Shown here in pieces: positions 52,351-62,074 of a DNA stretch of 64,000 nt. Each line of letters starts with the position of its first letter. Positions within the stretch are counted from its first letter, which is position 1. This DNA is from a bacterium (GTDB lineage: Bacteria; Bacillota_I; Bacilli_A; RF39; UBA660): assembly GCA_019423565.1 (NCBI GenBank), contig JAHZBE010000003.1:62001-126000 (forward strand), written 5' to 3'. Made by a program: the position numbers and the translations under genes. The notes beneath the pieces were generated by a model. It had not been told where the DNA came from. It saw only the letters and a list, made by a program, of their open reading frames with translations, and made no database searches.

Positions 52351-53808
52351 ATGTTTAAATATACACTTGATAATAAAAGATATCATACATTAAATTATTA
52401 TTATCAAAGAAAATATGGATGTAAAGTATTTAAAGTAAGTTTAAATGCTCACTTTTCATGCCCTAATATTGATGGCACTAAAGGATATGGTGGATGCATA
52501 TACTGTGCACATGGATCTGGAGAATATTATGAAGATGATACTGATTTATTAACTCAATTTAAAGAAGTTAAAGAAGTATTACATAAAAAATGGCCAAAAG
52601 CAAAATATATTGGATATTTTCAAGCAAATACAAATACATATGCTCCTCTTTCTGAATTAAAAGAAAAGTATGAACTAATATTAAAACAAAATAATGTTGT
52701 AGGCTTAAATATCGCAACTCGTCCTGATTCTATTAGTGATGAAGTACTAGATTACTTGGAAGAACTTAATAAAAGAACTGATCTAGTTATAGAACTTGGC
52801 CTTCAAACTATACATGATAAAACGGCTAAATTAATTAATAGAGGAAGCACTTTAGAAGAATTTGAAAATTGCTTAAAAAAATTAAATGACAGAAATATAA
52901 ATGTTGTTGTCCATATTATTAATGGTTTACCTTATGAAACAAAAGAAATGATGATTGAAACTGCTAAATATTTATCAAACAAAAAAATTCTTGGTATAAA
53001 AATTCATATGCTTCATATATTAAAAGACACTAACCTTTTTAAATTATACTTAAAAGAAAACTTCCACGTTCTTACTAAATATGAATATGTAGATATTGTA
53101 TGTGACCAGCTAGAATATTTAGATGAAAAAATTGTTATTAATAGAATTACAGGTGATCCTGATAAAGATGAACTTATTGAACCTACTTGGCTTACTAAAA
53201 AATTTGGTGTTCTTAATGACATTGATAAAGAATTAAAAAGAAGAGATACATATCAAGGATTTAATAAAAGTATATTAAATAAAGTAAGACAAATTATAGA
53301 TAAAAATTTAAAAGAAAATGATATTGCAGTAGATATGACAACTGGTAATGGGAATGATACTTTATATTTATGTAATGCTTTAAATAAAGGATTTGTTTTT
53401 GGATTTGATGTGCAGAGTGCTGCGATTAATAATACTGATAAATTATTAAAAGATAATAAAAAAGAAAATTATAAACTATTTAATGAAAGTCATGAAAATA
53501 TAAATGTAACTTTAAAAGATTATAAAGGTAAAATAAGTTTAATACTTTTTAATCTAGGATATTTACCTAATGGTGATAAAAATATTATGACAAATCATAT
53601 AAGTACTGTTAATGCTATTAAAAATTCTTTTGAAATGCTTAATAATAAAGGAATTATACTTATAGTTATTTATCCTCATGAAGAAGGTAAAAAAGAAGGA
53701 ACATATATAAAAAAATATCTAGAAGATAATAACATCAATTATAATGAATATCATAATACTGATAATATTAATGCACCATATTTAATAGAAATAAAACGAG
53801 GAAACTAG
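52351..53808 (+). CDS. MnmL-MnmM fusion (YtqA radical SAM protein plus YtqB methyltransferase)
   Basis: 485 aa. Residues 1-300 match the YtqA/TIGR01212 radical SAM family (SCPNIDGTKGYGGCIYCAHG; the Cys set binds 4Fe-4S, and LNIATRPDSISDE is typical). Residues 310-485 match YtqB-type methyltransferases (VDMTTGNGNDTLYLCN, FGFDVQ, LFNLGYLPNGDK). In Bacillus these are separate adjacent genes that complete mnm5 modification of wobble uridine. Plus strand, divergent from the leuS T-box. Confidence 0.87.
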   Translation: MFKYTLDNKRYHTLNYYYQRKYGCKVFKVSLNAHFSCPNIDGTKGYGGCIYCAHGSGEYYEDDTDLLTQFKEVKEVLHKKWPKAKYIGYFQANTNTYAPLSELKEKYELILKQNNVVGLNIATRPDSISDEVLDYLEELNKRTDLVIELGLQTIHDKTAKLINRGSTLEEFENCLKKLNDRNINVVVHIINGLPYETKEMMIETAKYLSNKKILGIKIHMLHILKDTNLFKLYLKENFHVLTKYEYVDIVCDQLEYLDEKIVINRITGDPDKDELIEPTWLTKKFGVLNDIDKELKRRDTYQGFNKSILNKVRQIIDKNLKENDIAVDMTTGNGNDTLYLCNALNKGFVFGFDVQSAAINNTDKLLKDNKKENYKLFNESHENINVTLKDYKGKISLILFNLGYLPNGDKNIMTNHISTVNAIKNSFEMLNNKGIILIVIYPHEEGKKEGTYIKKYLEDNNINYNEYHNTDNINAPYLIEIKRGN

Positions 53809-53820
53809 TCCTCGTTTTTC
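53795..53820 (+). terminator. terminator shared by converging MnmLM and Fic genes
   Basis: AACGAGGA-AACTAG-TCCTCGTT then TTTC; it spans the stop codons of both genes, which overlap by 4 bases. Confidence 0.7.
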
Positions 53821-54641
53821 TCACTTTTTAATAACTTTAATGCTCTATCCTTTTCTTTTTTAACCCTACTGTATTGAAGATCTATTATAGAATCACATAT
53901 TTTGTAATAATAAAATATTATTATATCTTTATATATATCTTCATCAGTTTTTCTAATTGCTGATTTATATCTTTCTTTTTCTTCTGCAGGAACATATATT
54001 GGTGGAATATTTGCAAGTTCAAATAACATATTTGTAAAACCTCTAATACATCTACCATTTCCATCATAAAATGGATGAATTTTTAATAAATCAGTATTTA
54101 ATATTATACATTCTTCTATATATTTAAATAATTCATCAAAATCACTTGTGCCATTAAGTTCTTTTCCTCTTTGAATTAATTCTTTTGTATATGCTTTTAA
54201 TTTTATTATTTCATACCTAATACATGACCATTCCATAAGATTTGCCATACTGTCACTTATATGTGCATCAGAATTCCTAAAATGACCTCCAAAATCTTTA
54301 TTTGGTGCATATTTATATAATTGCTCATGAAGTTCTAAAATTGTATAAATATCCATCTTACTTGTATCATATCCATGTATAAAATTATACATTTCTCTTA
54401 GTCCTTTTCTTTCCCAAGAGGTATGTGCAGCCTCTACTTCATTTTCGTTATAAATATATTTTTTCATGAAAGATTTTTTTAACAAATCAAATTTTACATC
54501 GTCTGTTGCTTGATAATAAAATTCTATAAGATTTTGCGGTAAATACTTATTTTTACCATAGCAATCTTTATAACGTTCTAAATACCTTCTGAAACATTCA
54601 TATAAAATAATCTTGTCTTCTAACTTACCTTGTTTTTCCAT
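53805..54641 (-). CDS. Fic-domain protein
   Basis: 278 aa. Catalytic motif HPFYDGNGR (189-197) matches the HPFx(D/E)GN(G/K)R pattern, so AMP transfer to a protein hydroxyl is expected. Upstream FGGHFRNSDAHI is the flap region. No toxin or antitoxin partner gene adjoins it. The promoter overlaps an 18-bp palindrome, suggesting autoregulation or control by another factor. GAGGAAGTAATAT before ATG. Confidence 0.85.
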   Translation of the reverse strand: MEKQGKLEDKIILYECFRRYLERYKDCYGKNKYLPQNLIEFYYQATDDVKFDLLKKSFMKKYIYNENEVEAAHTSWERKGLREMYNFIHGYDTSKMDIYTILELHEQLYKYAPNKDFGGHFRNSDAHISDSMANLMEWSCIRYEIIKLKAYTKELIQRGKELNGTSDFDELFKYIEECIILNTDLLKIHPFYDGNGRCIRGFTNMLFELANIPPIYVPAEEKERYKSAIRKTDEDIYKDIIIFYYYKICDSIIDLQYSRVKKEKDRALKLLKSEKNED

Positions 54642-54661
54642 ATATTACTTCCTCTTAAGAT

Positions 54662-54693
54662 ATTTATGATATCATAAATTAAAATAATGTCAA
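54662..54693 (-). promoter_or_regulatory. Fic promoter overlapping an 18-bp palindrome
   Basis: TTGACA (54693-54688), 16-base spacer, TATCAT (54671-54666). ATTTATGAT-ATCATAAAT (54662-54679) is a perfect palindrome covering the -10. Confidence 0.65.
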
Positions 54694-54715
54694 TTTATTT
54701 ATAATAAAAATGTTG

Positions 54716-56077
54716 TTTAAAAAGTTAAATGCAACTTTTTAACTTGAATTAATAAAACTTGCATTTAGTTTTTTAATAGTATTTAATAAATAATCAATCA
54801 ATTGTTTTCTTTTTTATCAAAGAAAGGACGGATAAATATGAAAAGAAGACTATCTGTAGAAAACAGAATGTTGATTGAACAATTATTAAGATTAAATTAT
54901 AAATTAAAGGATATAGCTTATTATGTTGATTCTACTTCTTCTACTGTATCGAGAGAAATCAAAAATAGAAGAATAACTGGTAAAGGTGATTTTAAAGAAT
55001 GCAATAAAACAAAAAGATTCCCATATGTTTGTAACGGATGCAACATTAAAACTTATTGTCGCAAAAAGAAATATTATTATAATTACATTAAAGCTCAAAA
55101 AAATTATAATTATTTATTAGAAAAGTCTAGAATAGGTATTGATATGTCGATTGATGAAATCGATTATTGGAATGATTATTTTAAAGACAAAATTAAAAAT
55201 AAGAACCAACCTATTTCTCATATTTTTAATAATATTAAAGATAAATTTCCTAGATCAATTCAAACATTTTATAATTATGTTCATAAAGGTTATTTTTCAA
55301 GCATTAATGATGAAATGCTTCCTAGAGCTTATAGTTATAAACCTAGGAAAAGAACAAATGAAAAACCAACTATTAGATTTGATAATGTTATTAGATTTGG
55401 TAGAACATTAAAAGATATGAATAAATATATAGAAATTCATCCTAACTCTAATATTGTTGAAATGGATACTGTTATAGGTAAATTTGAAGATAAAAAATGT
55501 ATCATGACTCTTTATTTTAGAAATAGTAAACTGATGTTTATGTTTTTAATAGATAAATATAAGCCTGATTCAGTATCTAATGTTTTTAAAAAAATTAGAA
55601 AACAATTAGGATCAGAAATATTTAAGATATTATTTGAAGTAATATTAACAGACAACGGTTGGGAATTTTCTAAGCCTGAAGATATTAAATTTGATCAACT
55701 AACCGATGAAAAACAAATTAACGTATTCTATTGTGAACCTTATTCTTCTTGGCAAAAAGGTGGAATTGAAAGAAATCATGAATTTATAAGATATATTATT
55801 CCAAAAGGTATAACTTTTGATAAATTAACTAATGAAAACATTATTGATATGATGAATAACATAAATAATGTTTCAAGAAAAAGTTTAAATTTCCATACAC
55901 CTTTTGAATTATTCAACAATATTTATGGAAATACTATAACAAAAAAACTTCATCTCGTTCCCATAAAAAAAGATGAAGTCAATTTGAGTTATAAACTACT
56001 CATAAAATAAACTAAAAAAAGAAAACAATTGATTAAACAAATTTAACTATTTAAAAGTTGCATTTAATTTTTGAAAA
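54716..56077 (+). mobile_element. IS30-family insertion sequence, apparently intact
   Basis: One transposase ORF between imperfect inverted repeats: TTAAATGCAACTTTTTAA at 54725-54742 and its inverse at 56050-56067, with inner repeats around AATCAATTGTTTTC. The repeats may extend to AAAAA outside them. Exact ends and target duplication are not resolved. Confidence 0.8.
54838..56010 (+). CDS. IS30-family transposase
   Basis: About 390 aa. N-terminal HTH (LLRLNYKLKDIAYYVDSTSS followed by TVSREI), a Cys cluster (VCNGCNIKTYCRKKK), and the DDE core: IVEMDTVIGK, LTDNGWEFS, KGGIERNHEF. AAGGACGGATAAAT precedes the ATG. Full length, no stop codons. Confidence 0.9.
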   Translation: MKRRLSVENRMLIEQLLRLNYKLKDIAYYVDSTSSTVSREIKNRRITGKGDFKECNKTKRFPYVCNGCNIKTYCRKKKYYYNYIKAQKNYNYLLEKSRIGIDMSIDEIDYWNDYFKDKIKNKNQPISHIFNNIKDKFPRSIQTFYNYVHKGYFSSINDEMLPRAYSYKPRKRTNEKPTIRFDNVIRFGRTLKDMNKYIEIHPNSNIVEMDTVIGKFEDKKCIMTLYFRNSKLMFMFLIDKYKPDSVSNVFKKIRKQLGSEIFKILFEVILTDNGWEFSKPEDIKFDQLTDEKQINVFYCEPYSSWQKGGIERNHEFIRYIIPKGITFDKLTNENIIDMMNNINNVSRKSLNFHTPFELFNNIYGNTITKKLHLVPIKKDEVNLSYKLLIK

Positions 56078-56161
56078 AATATTCAAAAATCTCTTTTGCA
56101 TGCAATAATTTCCTTTTTTCAACAATTATTATATATTATTTTAGTAAAAAAACAATACCAA

Positions 56162-56734
56162 TTAAGATATTGCCCTTAAATTATTATCTTTATTATTTTG
56201 CTTTTCTAAATAAAATGTTTCTATTTTGAATAGTAAATTTTGACAATCGGGTATTAATAGTTCATTACTATCCAAATTAGTTACCATATAACTTCTATCA
56301 AAATATCTAGAATCAACAAATGATTCTATCATAAGTGTTGTTAATTTTGGTAGTTTATTCAATATGTCATCAAATTCATACATAGTTGTATTGGGTGATG
56401 AAATAGTTTTAAATATCAATAATTCTGCTTCTGATATTGTTAATTCATCCACAAATTTTTTATCTGTATTTAATAATGTTGCATATCCATTTTGTTCTGC
56501 ACAACAATGTTTTTTTACTATATTTTTTACAAGTTCTTTTCTAATATCATCCTTACTTAAACTTTTTATATAATCTCTAGCATTATCTTTTCTAGTAAAT
56601 CCAATAGGGTTATCTTGAAATACGTAATTTTCTAAAGCACCAACTACATTTTCATAACTTGAATAATCTCCTTTCTTACCCATTGTTGTAAGGATTGAAT
56701 AATCTATTATACCAAGTTCTGTACTTTTATTCAT
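56162..56734 (-). CDS. unknown 190-aa protein
   Basis: Not recognised. Mostly helical; no signal peptide or membrane span. KHCCAEQNGYATLLNT is the only Cys-rich spot. AAGGTGATATAAA before ATG. Downstream is the IS30 element; upstream SpoVS. Confidence 0.5.
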   Translation of the reverse strand: MNKSTELGIIDYSILTTMGKKGDYSSYENVVGALENYVFQDNPIGFTRKDNARDYIKSLSKDDIRKELVKNIVKKHCCAEQNGYATLLNTDKKFVDELTISEAELLIFKTISSPNTTMYEFDDILNKLPKLTTLMIESFVDSRYFDRSYMVTNLDSNELLIPDCQNLLFKIETFYLEKQNNKDNNLRAIS

Positions 56735-56799
56735 TTTATATCACCTTTATTATTGTAACACCTATAAATTAAAATTAACATACAAAAGAAATAACTTTA

Positions 56800-56828
56800 C
56801 ACTAAAAAAAGCAAGTTATCTTGCTTCT
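56800..56828 (-). terminator. spoVS terminator
   Basis: AGCAAG-ATAA-CTTGCT then TTTTTTT on the minus strand; overlaps the spoVS stop. Confidence 0.8.
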
Positions 56829-57076
56829 ACAATTAATTTAATAGCTGTTCTTTCTTCAGAATCAATTAAGATATCTGTAAATGCTGGTATACATACCAAA
56901 TTTTTACCAGATGGTGCGACGAATCCCCTTGCTATTGCAATTGCTTTAATAGCTTGATTTAAAGCACCTGCTCCTATTGCTTGCATTTCTACTGACGACT
57001 TTTCCCTAAATACATTTGCAAGTGCTCCTGCAACTGAATTTGGATTTGATTTTGATGAAACTTTGATTGTTTCCAT
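56816..57076 (-). CDS. spoVS: stage V sporulation protein S
   Basis: 86 aa, standard length. VSSKSNPNSVAGALANVFRE and QAIGAGALNQAIKAIAIARG are near-invariant in SpoVS. An Alba-like fold; in Bacillus it affects spore coat assembly, but homologues also occur in non-spore-formers. AAGGAGG site. Confidence 0.93.
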   Translation of the reverse strand: METIKVSSKSNPNSVAGALANVFREKSSVEMQAIGAGALNQAIKAIAIARGFVAPSGKNLVCIPAFTDILIDSEERTAIKLIVEAR

Positions 57077-57139
57077 ATTTTTTGCCTCCTTAGTATTACA
57101 CTAATATATATGAGGGAAATTTAATTTTTAGAATATTTT

Positions 57140-57979
57140 TTATAACTTTTTTTCAAGTACTGGTACCTTTTCATTACCAAAATATAAGTAAGGTCTTATA
57201 TCAATAATATCTTTTGTATTCATTTTCGTAAATACTTTTATATAATCCGTACTTTTCGAATCTACTTTTCCAATGCTTGGAAAATAAAATAAATATTCAT
57301 CAAATAAGTAATAACCACATTCAGTCATACTTTTTATTTGTTCTTTTGCATTTTCATAAACACTTAAAATTATTTCTTTAGATGAAAAACTATACCTATC
57401 ATTCTTTTCTGATATTAATTTTTTCTTTGTTTCTTCTTCCCTAAATTCTTCTATTTGTCTTGGATAATATTCTAAATTGCCAATTAATAATCCCTGATAA
57501 ATCTTTTCATAAATATATCTTCTAAATATACCAACTTCAAATTCACGTTCATGATTATAATCGTTAATTTTCATAAAATATTCATACGCTTTTTCATAAT
57601 TTTTCTCTTTTATGTAAATTGATATAAGTTGAAATAGTGCTTCATCTATTCCTTCTTTTTCATAAATATCAAGGAAATACTTTTTTGCATACTCTGTATT
57701 ATTTATTTTTTTATTTAATAAAGCATATTGAAATTCGATATAATTATTAATAATTGCATCACTACAATAATCAAATGCTTCTTTGTAGTTTTCTTGTTTA
57801 ATTAATATTTTCAAGTATTCAACAATAGCAAACTCATCATATGGAAATTCCGATAAATATTTTAATACTTCTTTTTTTGCTAAATCAAATTTTAAATTAT
57901 TAGATAAATCTCGTATTGATGAAAGAAATTTTTTTCTCTGTAATAAATTTTTTGTTTCATTTTTGTTACTTTTATTCAT
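57140..57979 (-). CDS. TPR-like repeat protein
   Basis: About 279 aa. Helical repeats from residue 25 to 150 (EFPYDEFAIVEYLKILIKQE, NYKEAFDYCSDAII, IYIKEKNYEKAYEYFMKI) look like degenerate TPRs. Then a basic linker and a compact C-terminal segment. Start at MNKSNKNE after GGTGATTAAT, overlapping the site of the preceding gene. Confidence 0.65.
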   Translation of the reverse strand: MNKSNKNETKNLLQRKKFLSSIRDLSNNLKFDLAKKEVLKYLSEFPYDEFAIVEYLKILIKQENYKEAFDYCSDAIINNYIEFQYALLNKKINNTEYAKKYFLDIYEKEGIDEALFQLISIYIKEKNYEKAYEYFMKINDYNHEREFEVGIFRRYIYEKIYQGLLIGNLEYYPRQIEEFREEETKKKLISEKNDRYSFSSKEIILSVYENAKEQIKSMTECGYYLFDEYLFYFPSIGKVDSKSTDYIKVFTKMNTKDIIDIRPYLYFGNEKVPVLEKKL

Positions 57980-57980
57980 A

Positions 57981-58547
57981 TTAATCACCAAAATAATAAT
58001 TATTTTCCTTTTCGTGTTTTAACATTGTTTCGGACCCATGTCCCGGATAAATTAACATATTATCTGGATACTTTTTTATTTTCTTTATACTTTTAAGCAT
58101 ATCAATCATATTACCATATTCTAAATCTGTTCTTCCAATAGAATTTCTAAATAAAAAATCTCCGGTAAACATAATATTATCCTCGTAAAAATAATATGTA
58201 ACTAAATCATTTCTATGACCAGGAGTATATATTACTTCAAATTTAAATTTATCTAATTCATATTTTGATTCATTAACATTAATTAAATTTTCATATGATA
58301 TTTCATTATTTATATTATTATAAAAAAGAGGAACATTATATTTATTTAATACTTCTTCTAAAGCTCCTATATGATCAAAATGTGCATGTGTTATTAAAAC
58401 AGCTACCACATTTAAAGATAATTTTTTTATTGTTTCGTCAATTTTATGAAACTCATCACCAGGATCAACAATTATACAACTCTTGTCCTTGATAATTAAA
58501 TAACAATTTTCTTCTAAATTTCCTACTACTATTTTTTTTACTACCAC
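57981..58547 (-). CDS. MBL-fold metallohydrolase (glyoxalase II-like), GTG start
   Basis: 188 aa. Zinc motif LITHAHFDHIGA, then YTPGHRNDLV, MFTGDFLF and YPGHGSETML. YqgX/GloB-like. Hydrolyses a thioester or related bond. AGGTGAAGTAAA-GTG fixes the start. Confidence 0.85.
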   Translation of the reverse strand: MVVKKIVVGNLEENCYLIIKDKSCIIVDPGDEFHKIDETIKKLSLNVVAVLITHAHFDHIGALEEVLNKYNVPLFYNNINNEISYENLINVNESKYELDKFKFEVIYTPGHRNDLVTYYFYEDNIMFTGDFLFRNSIGRTDLEYGNMIDMLKSIKKIKKYPDNMLIYPGHGSETMLKHEKENNYYFGD

Positions 58548-58557
58548 TTTACTTCAC

Positions 58558-59061
58558 CTATTTAAATATATCTAAAATTTCTTCTAAAGATGTTATATTT
58601 TTAAATTTACAATTTCTTTCTTTTTCTTTTGTAAACTTTATTCCTATTCCTCCAGATTCTTCCCAATCTATTAAATTACCTGAATAATCATCAACAAGTA
58701 TTGCACCTTTTGTTTGAGTCATTTTTGTTTTTGAAACTCCAGATGGAACAGGTATTATTGTTAAATCATTAGTAATACCATCTAAAAATTTAATTTTGGC
58801 TTTTGCTTCTTTAAGTGAATTTACATGTGTTAAAATTGATATATTAAATTTACCTGATTCACTTAGTTTTCTTATGGCATTTACACTATCATTTAAAGCA
58901 ACAGAATCATCTATTAATTCTTCCCAGTCTATCTTAGAAAATAATTTACTCATTTCTTTTGTTTGAGTTTTATAGTCTAAATTAAGTTGTTTAGCAAGTT
59001 TATAAACAGGAGGTAAAGTATCTAATATTACTCCATCAAAATCTATATATAAGTTTCTCAT
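58558..59061 (-). CDS. HAD-family hydrolase
   Basis: 167 aa. LYIDFDGVILDTLPP holds the nucleophile Asp, ISILTHVNSL motif II, and AILVDDYSGNLIDWEE motif IV. Resembles 5'(3')-deoxyribonucleotidase-type HADs. ATG overlaps the end of the RluA-like gene. Confidence 0.78.
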   Translation of the reverse strand: MRNLYIDFDGVILDTLPPVYKLAKQLNLDYKTQTKEMSKLFSKIDWEELIDDSVALNDSVNAIRKLSESGKFNISILTHVNSLKEAKAKIKFLDGITNDLTIIPVPSGVSKTKMTQTKGAILVDDYSGNLIDWEESGGIGIKFTKEKERNCKFKNITSLEEILDIFK

Positions 59062-59720
59062 AAAATATCCTCCTCACTTTTTACTATATTCCAGTTTGGT
59101 AAGTTTTTAAAAGTCATTAATTCTTTTGTAACTGGATGTGTAAATTCTAATTTATATGCATAAAGCATTATTTGTTTCTTATCTTGAAAACCATATCTTT
59201 GATCACCATATATTGGATGATTAATATTGCTTAATTGAAGTCTTATTTGATGATGTCTACCTGTTATTAAATTTATTTTTAATAAAGATAAGTTATCTTC
59301 TTCCTTTATTACTTTATATTCTAATATTGCTTCTTTTCCATTTTTTTCATCTATATATGAATTATGTGTTTTTTCATCTTTTGACATTTTATTTATAAGT
59401 TTATCACACTTTTTATCTAAAACGCCATGAACTACTGTTAGATATGTTTTATGTATTTTATTAGTTCTAACTTCTTCACTTAGTCTTGATGCTGCTTTAC
59501 TTGTTTTTGCAAATACCATAACTCCACCTACTGGTCTATCAAGTCTATGAACAAGTCCTAAATAAACATTACCTGGTTTATTATATTTTTCCTTTATATA
59601 ATTTTTTATTATAGTAAGCATATCAAGATCATTTGATGAATCTGCTTGAACTGGAACATTATATGGTTTAATAACTACTATAATATGATTATCTTCATAT
59701 AAAATTTTCAAATTATTCAT
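59058..59720 (-). CDS. RluA-family pseudouridine synthase without S4 domain
   Basis: About 220 aa from MNNLKILYEDNH. GLVHRLDRPVGGVMVFAKTS carries the catalytic Asp; ITGRHHQIRLQLSNINHPIYGD is the second core motif. Modifies tRNA or rRNA uridine. Eight-base overlap (ATGAATAA) with the methyltransferase gene upstream. Confidence 0.88.
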   Translation of the reverse strand: MNNLKILYEDNHIIVVIKPYNVPVQADSSNDLDMLTIIKNYIKEKYNKPGNVYLGLVHRLDRPVGGVMVFAKTSKAASRLSEEVRTNKIHKTYLTVVHGVLDKKCDKLINKMSKDEKTHNSYIDEKNGKEAILEYKVIKEEDNLSLLKINLITGRHHQIRLQLSNINHPIYGDQRYGFQDKKQIMLYAYKLEFTHPVTKELMTFKNLPNWNIVKSEEDIL

Positions 59721-60582
59721 CTTTTTCCCATCTTCCATAAATACCACATGGTAAAACTAAATCACTATTTTCCATAGGAAGACCAACTTCACCACTACTT
59801 ATTTTGCCTTTATGTTTTTTATTTATTGTAAGACTTAATATATTTTCAAGTACTTTTGGACTCATTCCTGTTGTATATGAATTAATTAAGAAAAATAATG
59901 GATCATCACTTAATACATCTTCACATAGTTTAATTAATTTAAATAAACTTTCTTCTATATTCCAAACTTCTTTATTTGCTCCTCTACCAAATGATGGTGG
60001 ATCCATAATAATCGCATCATATTTATGACCTCTTCTTATTTCTCTTTGAACAAATTTAATTACATCATCTACAATAAATCTTACATTTTTATCTTGAAGA
60101 TTTGAACTTATTATATTTTCTTTTGCCCACGCAGTCATACCTTTTGATGAATCAACATGTACAACGTCTGCTCCTGCATAAGCACAAGCAACTGTCGCAC
60201 CACCTGTATACGCAAATAAATTAAGTACATTTATATGTCTATTACTTTTCTTTATTTTATCAATCATATAATCCCAATTTACAGCCTGTTCTGGAAATAA
60301 ACCTGTATGTTTAAATCCCATTAATTTAATATTGAATGTTAAATCTTTGTAACTAACTGTCCATCTATCAGAAATATTATTTTTGTATTCCCAGTATCCA
60401 CCACCGGTTTTACTTCTATGATAAACAGCATTTGCTTTATTCCATAATTTTGGGTTTGTTTTTTCATCCCATATTATTTGTGGATCTGGTCTTGATAATA
60501 TTATTCCATTCCAAGACTCAAGTTTCATTCCACCTGACATATCTAATATTTTATAATCTTTCCAAGAATTTGCTAAATTCAT
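59713..60582 (-). CDS. rRNA large-subunit methyltransferase-like (RlmI/RlmK family)
   Basis: 289 aa. SAM motif VLNLFAYTGGATVACAYAGA, VVHVDSSKGMTAWAKEN, and catalytic IIMDPPSFGRG. No PUA domain at the N-terminus; the first 90 residues form the small domain typical of the Methyltrans_SAM family. Cytosine or guanine methylation of rRNA is likely. GGAAGTG site. Confidence 0.83.
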   Translation of the reverse strand: MNLANSWKDYKILDMSGGMKLESWNGIILSRPDPQIIWDEKTNPKLWNKANAVYHRSKTGGGYWEYKNNISDRWTVSYKDLTFNIKLMGFKHTGLFPEQAVNWDYMIDKIKKSNRHINVLNLFAYTGGATVACAYAGADVVHVDSSKGMTAWAKENIISSNLQDKNVRFIVDDVIKFVQREIRRGHKYDAIIMDPPSFGRGANKEVWNIEESLFKLIKLCEDVLSDDPLFFLINSYTTGMSPKVLENILSLTINKKHKGKISSGEVGLPMENSDLVLPCGIYGRWEKDE

Positions 60583-60621
60583 CTTTAATCACTTCCAAAT
60601 CTATATGTATTATACCTTATA

Positions 60622-60655
60622 GTAATAAAAAAAACTAGATAAAACTAGTTAATTT
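60622..60655 (-). terminator. terminator of the gene ending at 60645
   Basis: AACTAG-TTTTAT-CTAGTT then TTTTTT on the minus strand. Confidence 0.75.
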
Positions 60656-61085
60656 TTTTACTATCTCCCATTTTATAACTTAAATACTTTTGAATTTCTT
60701 CTTCACTTGAACTTTGAAAAAATTCTATTGCATTTTCTAATTTTGATATTTCTTTTTTATTTTGATTATGAATATTACAACTTAATATATAATTTTCTCT
60801 AAAATCACTACTTATTTTATTAAAATATAAATATTTAAAAAAATTAAATAAACTTATGCTCCCAAGCAATATGCTTATTACTTTATTATCTAATTTGTAA
60901 TAAGAAAATTCCATACAGAATATTAATATAAAACTTTTAATTAAAGATTCAAATGTAATTGTTTCTAAATCTGAAACATAATCATATGAATCAACTTTGT
61001 TAAACATTTCATTATTTTCATTATTTTCATTTTTTAAATTATTTTGAATAAACCTTAATAACTCTATATATTCATTTTTTTTCAT
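60645..61085 (-). CDS. unknown two-span membrane protein
   Basis: 146 aa. Two close hydrophobic segments (LIKSFILIFCMEFSYY and VISILLGSISLFNFFKYLYF) near the middle, with soluble helices either side; layout recalls SLATT-type proteins but no clear match. TGAGGTAAAATAAC before ATG. Paired with the next gene, one base apart. Confidence 0.55.
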   Translation of the reverse strand: MKKNEYIELLRFIQNNLKNENNENNEMFNKVDSYDYVSDLETITFESLIKSFILIFCMEFSYYKLDNKVISILLGSISLFNFFKYLYFNKISSDFRENYILSCNIHNQNKKEISKLENAIEFFQSSSEEEIQKYLSYKMGDSKKIN

Positions 61086-61086
61086 G

Positions 61087-61485
61087 TTATTTTACCTCAA
61101 AATATGAACTAATTTGTTCTAAGGTTTTGCTATAACATTTAATAAGATTTTCATTTTTTTCTTTTTCATTTCTTAAGCCTATAATTTTTATTTCATTATC
61201 GTAGCATCTATCATCATATGTTTCAATTGTTTGTTCTAAACGTAATTGTTCATATTTAACTGATGAACCATTTTGCCTCATATAGTAACCTAAAGATATA
61301 GTATTTAATAACTTTATTTTTAACTTAAGCTTTACATACTGATATAAAAAAGTTGCATACATTTTTTGATTTTTTGACAGGTTTTCTTCTAAATTTTTCA
61401 TTCTTTCATCATAGTCATTATTTGATAAAACATTTAATATAACCTTTATTTCTTGTAAATACCTAAATAATTCTTTATCATTCAT
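61087..61485 (-). CDS. unknown coiled-coil protein
   Basis: About 132 aa from MNDKELFRYL after AAGGTGAAGTGT. Helical throughout, with heptad-like stretches (ERMKNLEENLSKNQKMYATF, IGLRNEKEKNENLIKCYSKT). No membrane span. Likely partner of the membrane protein directly downstream. Confidence 0.55.
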   Translation of the reverse strand: MNDKELFRYLQEIKVILNVLSNNDYDERMKNLEENLSKNQKMYATFLYQYVKLKLKIKLLNTISLGYYMRQNGSSVKYEQLRLEQTIETYDDRCYDNEIKIIGLRNEKEKNENLIKCYSKTLEQISSYFEVK

Positions 61486-61525
61486 ACACTTCACCTTTTT
61501 TTAAGCATATAGTATAAATATATAA

Positions 61526-62074
61526 CTAACATTTGTCAAACTTTTTTTTCTTATTTTTACAATATTGATATAAATCATTGCAAGTTAAAGAATCATCAAG
61601 TGCTCTATGTGAATTATAGTTTAATCCTAAATATTCTTTTAATGTTTTTAATCTATGATTTTTACTATCATATATTGTTATTCTAGAAAGAAGTAAAGTA
61701 TCAACTATTCTATTTCTTAAATGTTTTAAATGTAGTTTTGTAATATTTGCCTCAATAAAGTCATAATCAAATTTTACATTATGACCAATAATTGTATAAT
61801 CTTCAATAAAATCTAAAAATTTAGGAAGTATTACGTCTATTTTATCTTTTCCCCTTAAATCATCATCTGTAATACCTGTCACATCTGTTATTATTTGATT
61901 TAATTTTATTTCTGGATCTATTAAATAACTAAATTCATCTATTTTCTTATTATCTTTATATTTTATCGCACCTATTTCAATTATTTTGTCTTTCTTAGGA
62001 TTAAGACCACTTGTTTCTATATCAAAAACAACATAATCATCAGGTAACTCATTTGTTCTTAAACTTTGATACAT
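61526..62074 (-). CDS. DEDDh 3'-5' exonuclease (DnaQ/PolC epsilon-like)
   Basis: 182 aa. ExoI VVFDIETSGLNPKKDKIIEI, ExoII IGHNVKFDYDFI, ExoIII HRALDDSLTCNDL: all four acidic residues and the catalytic His are present. Proofreading or RNA/DNA trimming. AGAAAGAG before ATG. Confidence 0.88.
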   Translation of the reverse strand: MYQSLRTNELPDDYVVFDIETSGLNPKKDKIIEIGAIKYKDNKKIDEFSYLIDPEIKLNQIITDVTGITDDDLRGKDKIDVILPKFLDFIEDYTIIGHNVKFDYDFIEANITKLHLKHLRNRIVDTLLLSRITIYDSKNHRLKTLKEYLGLNYNSHRALDDSLTCNDLYQYCKNKKKKFDKC

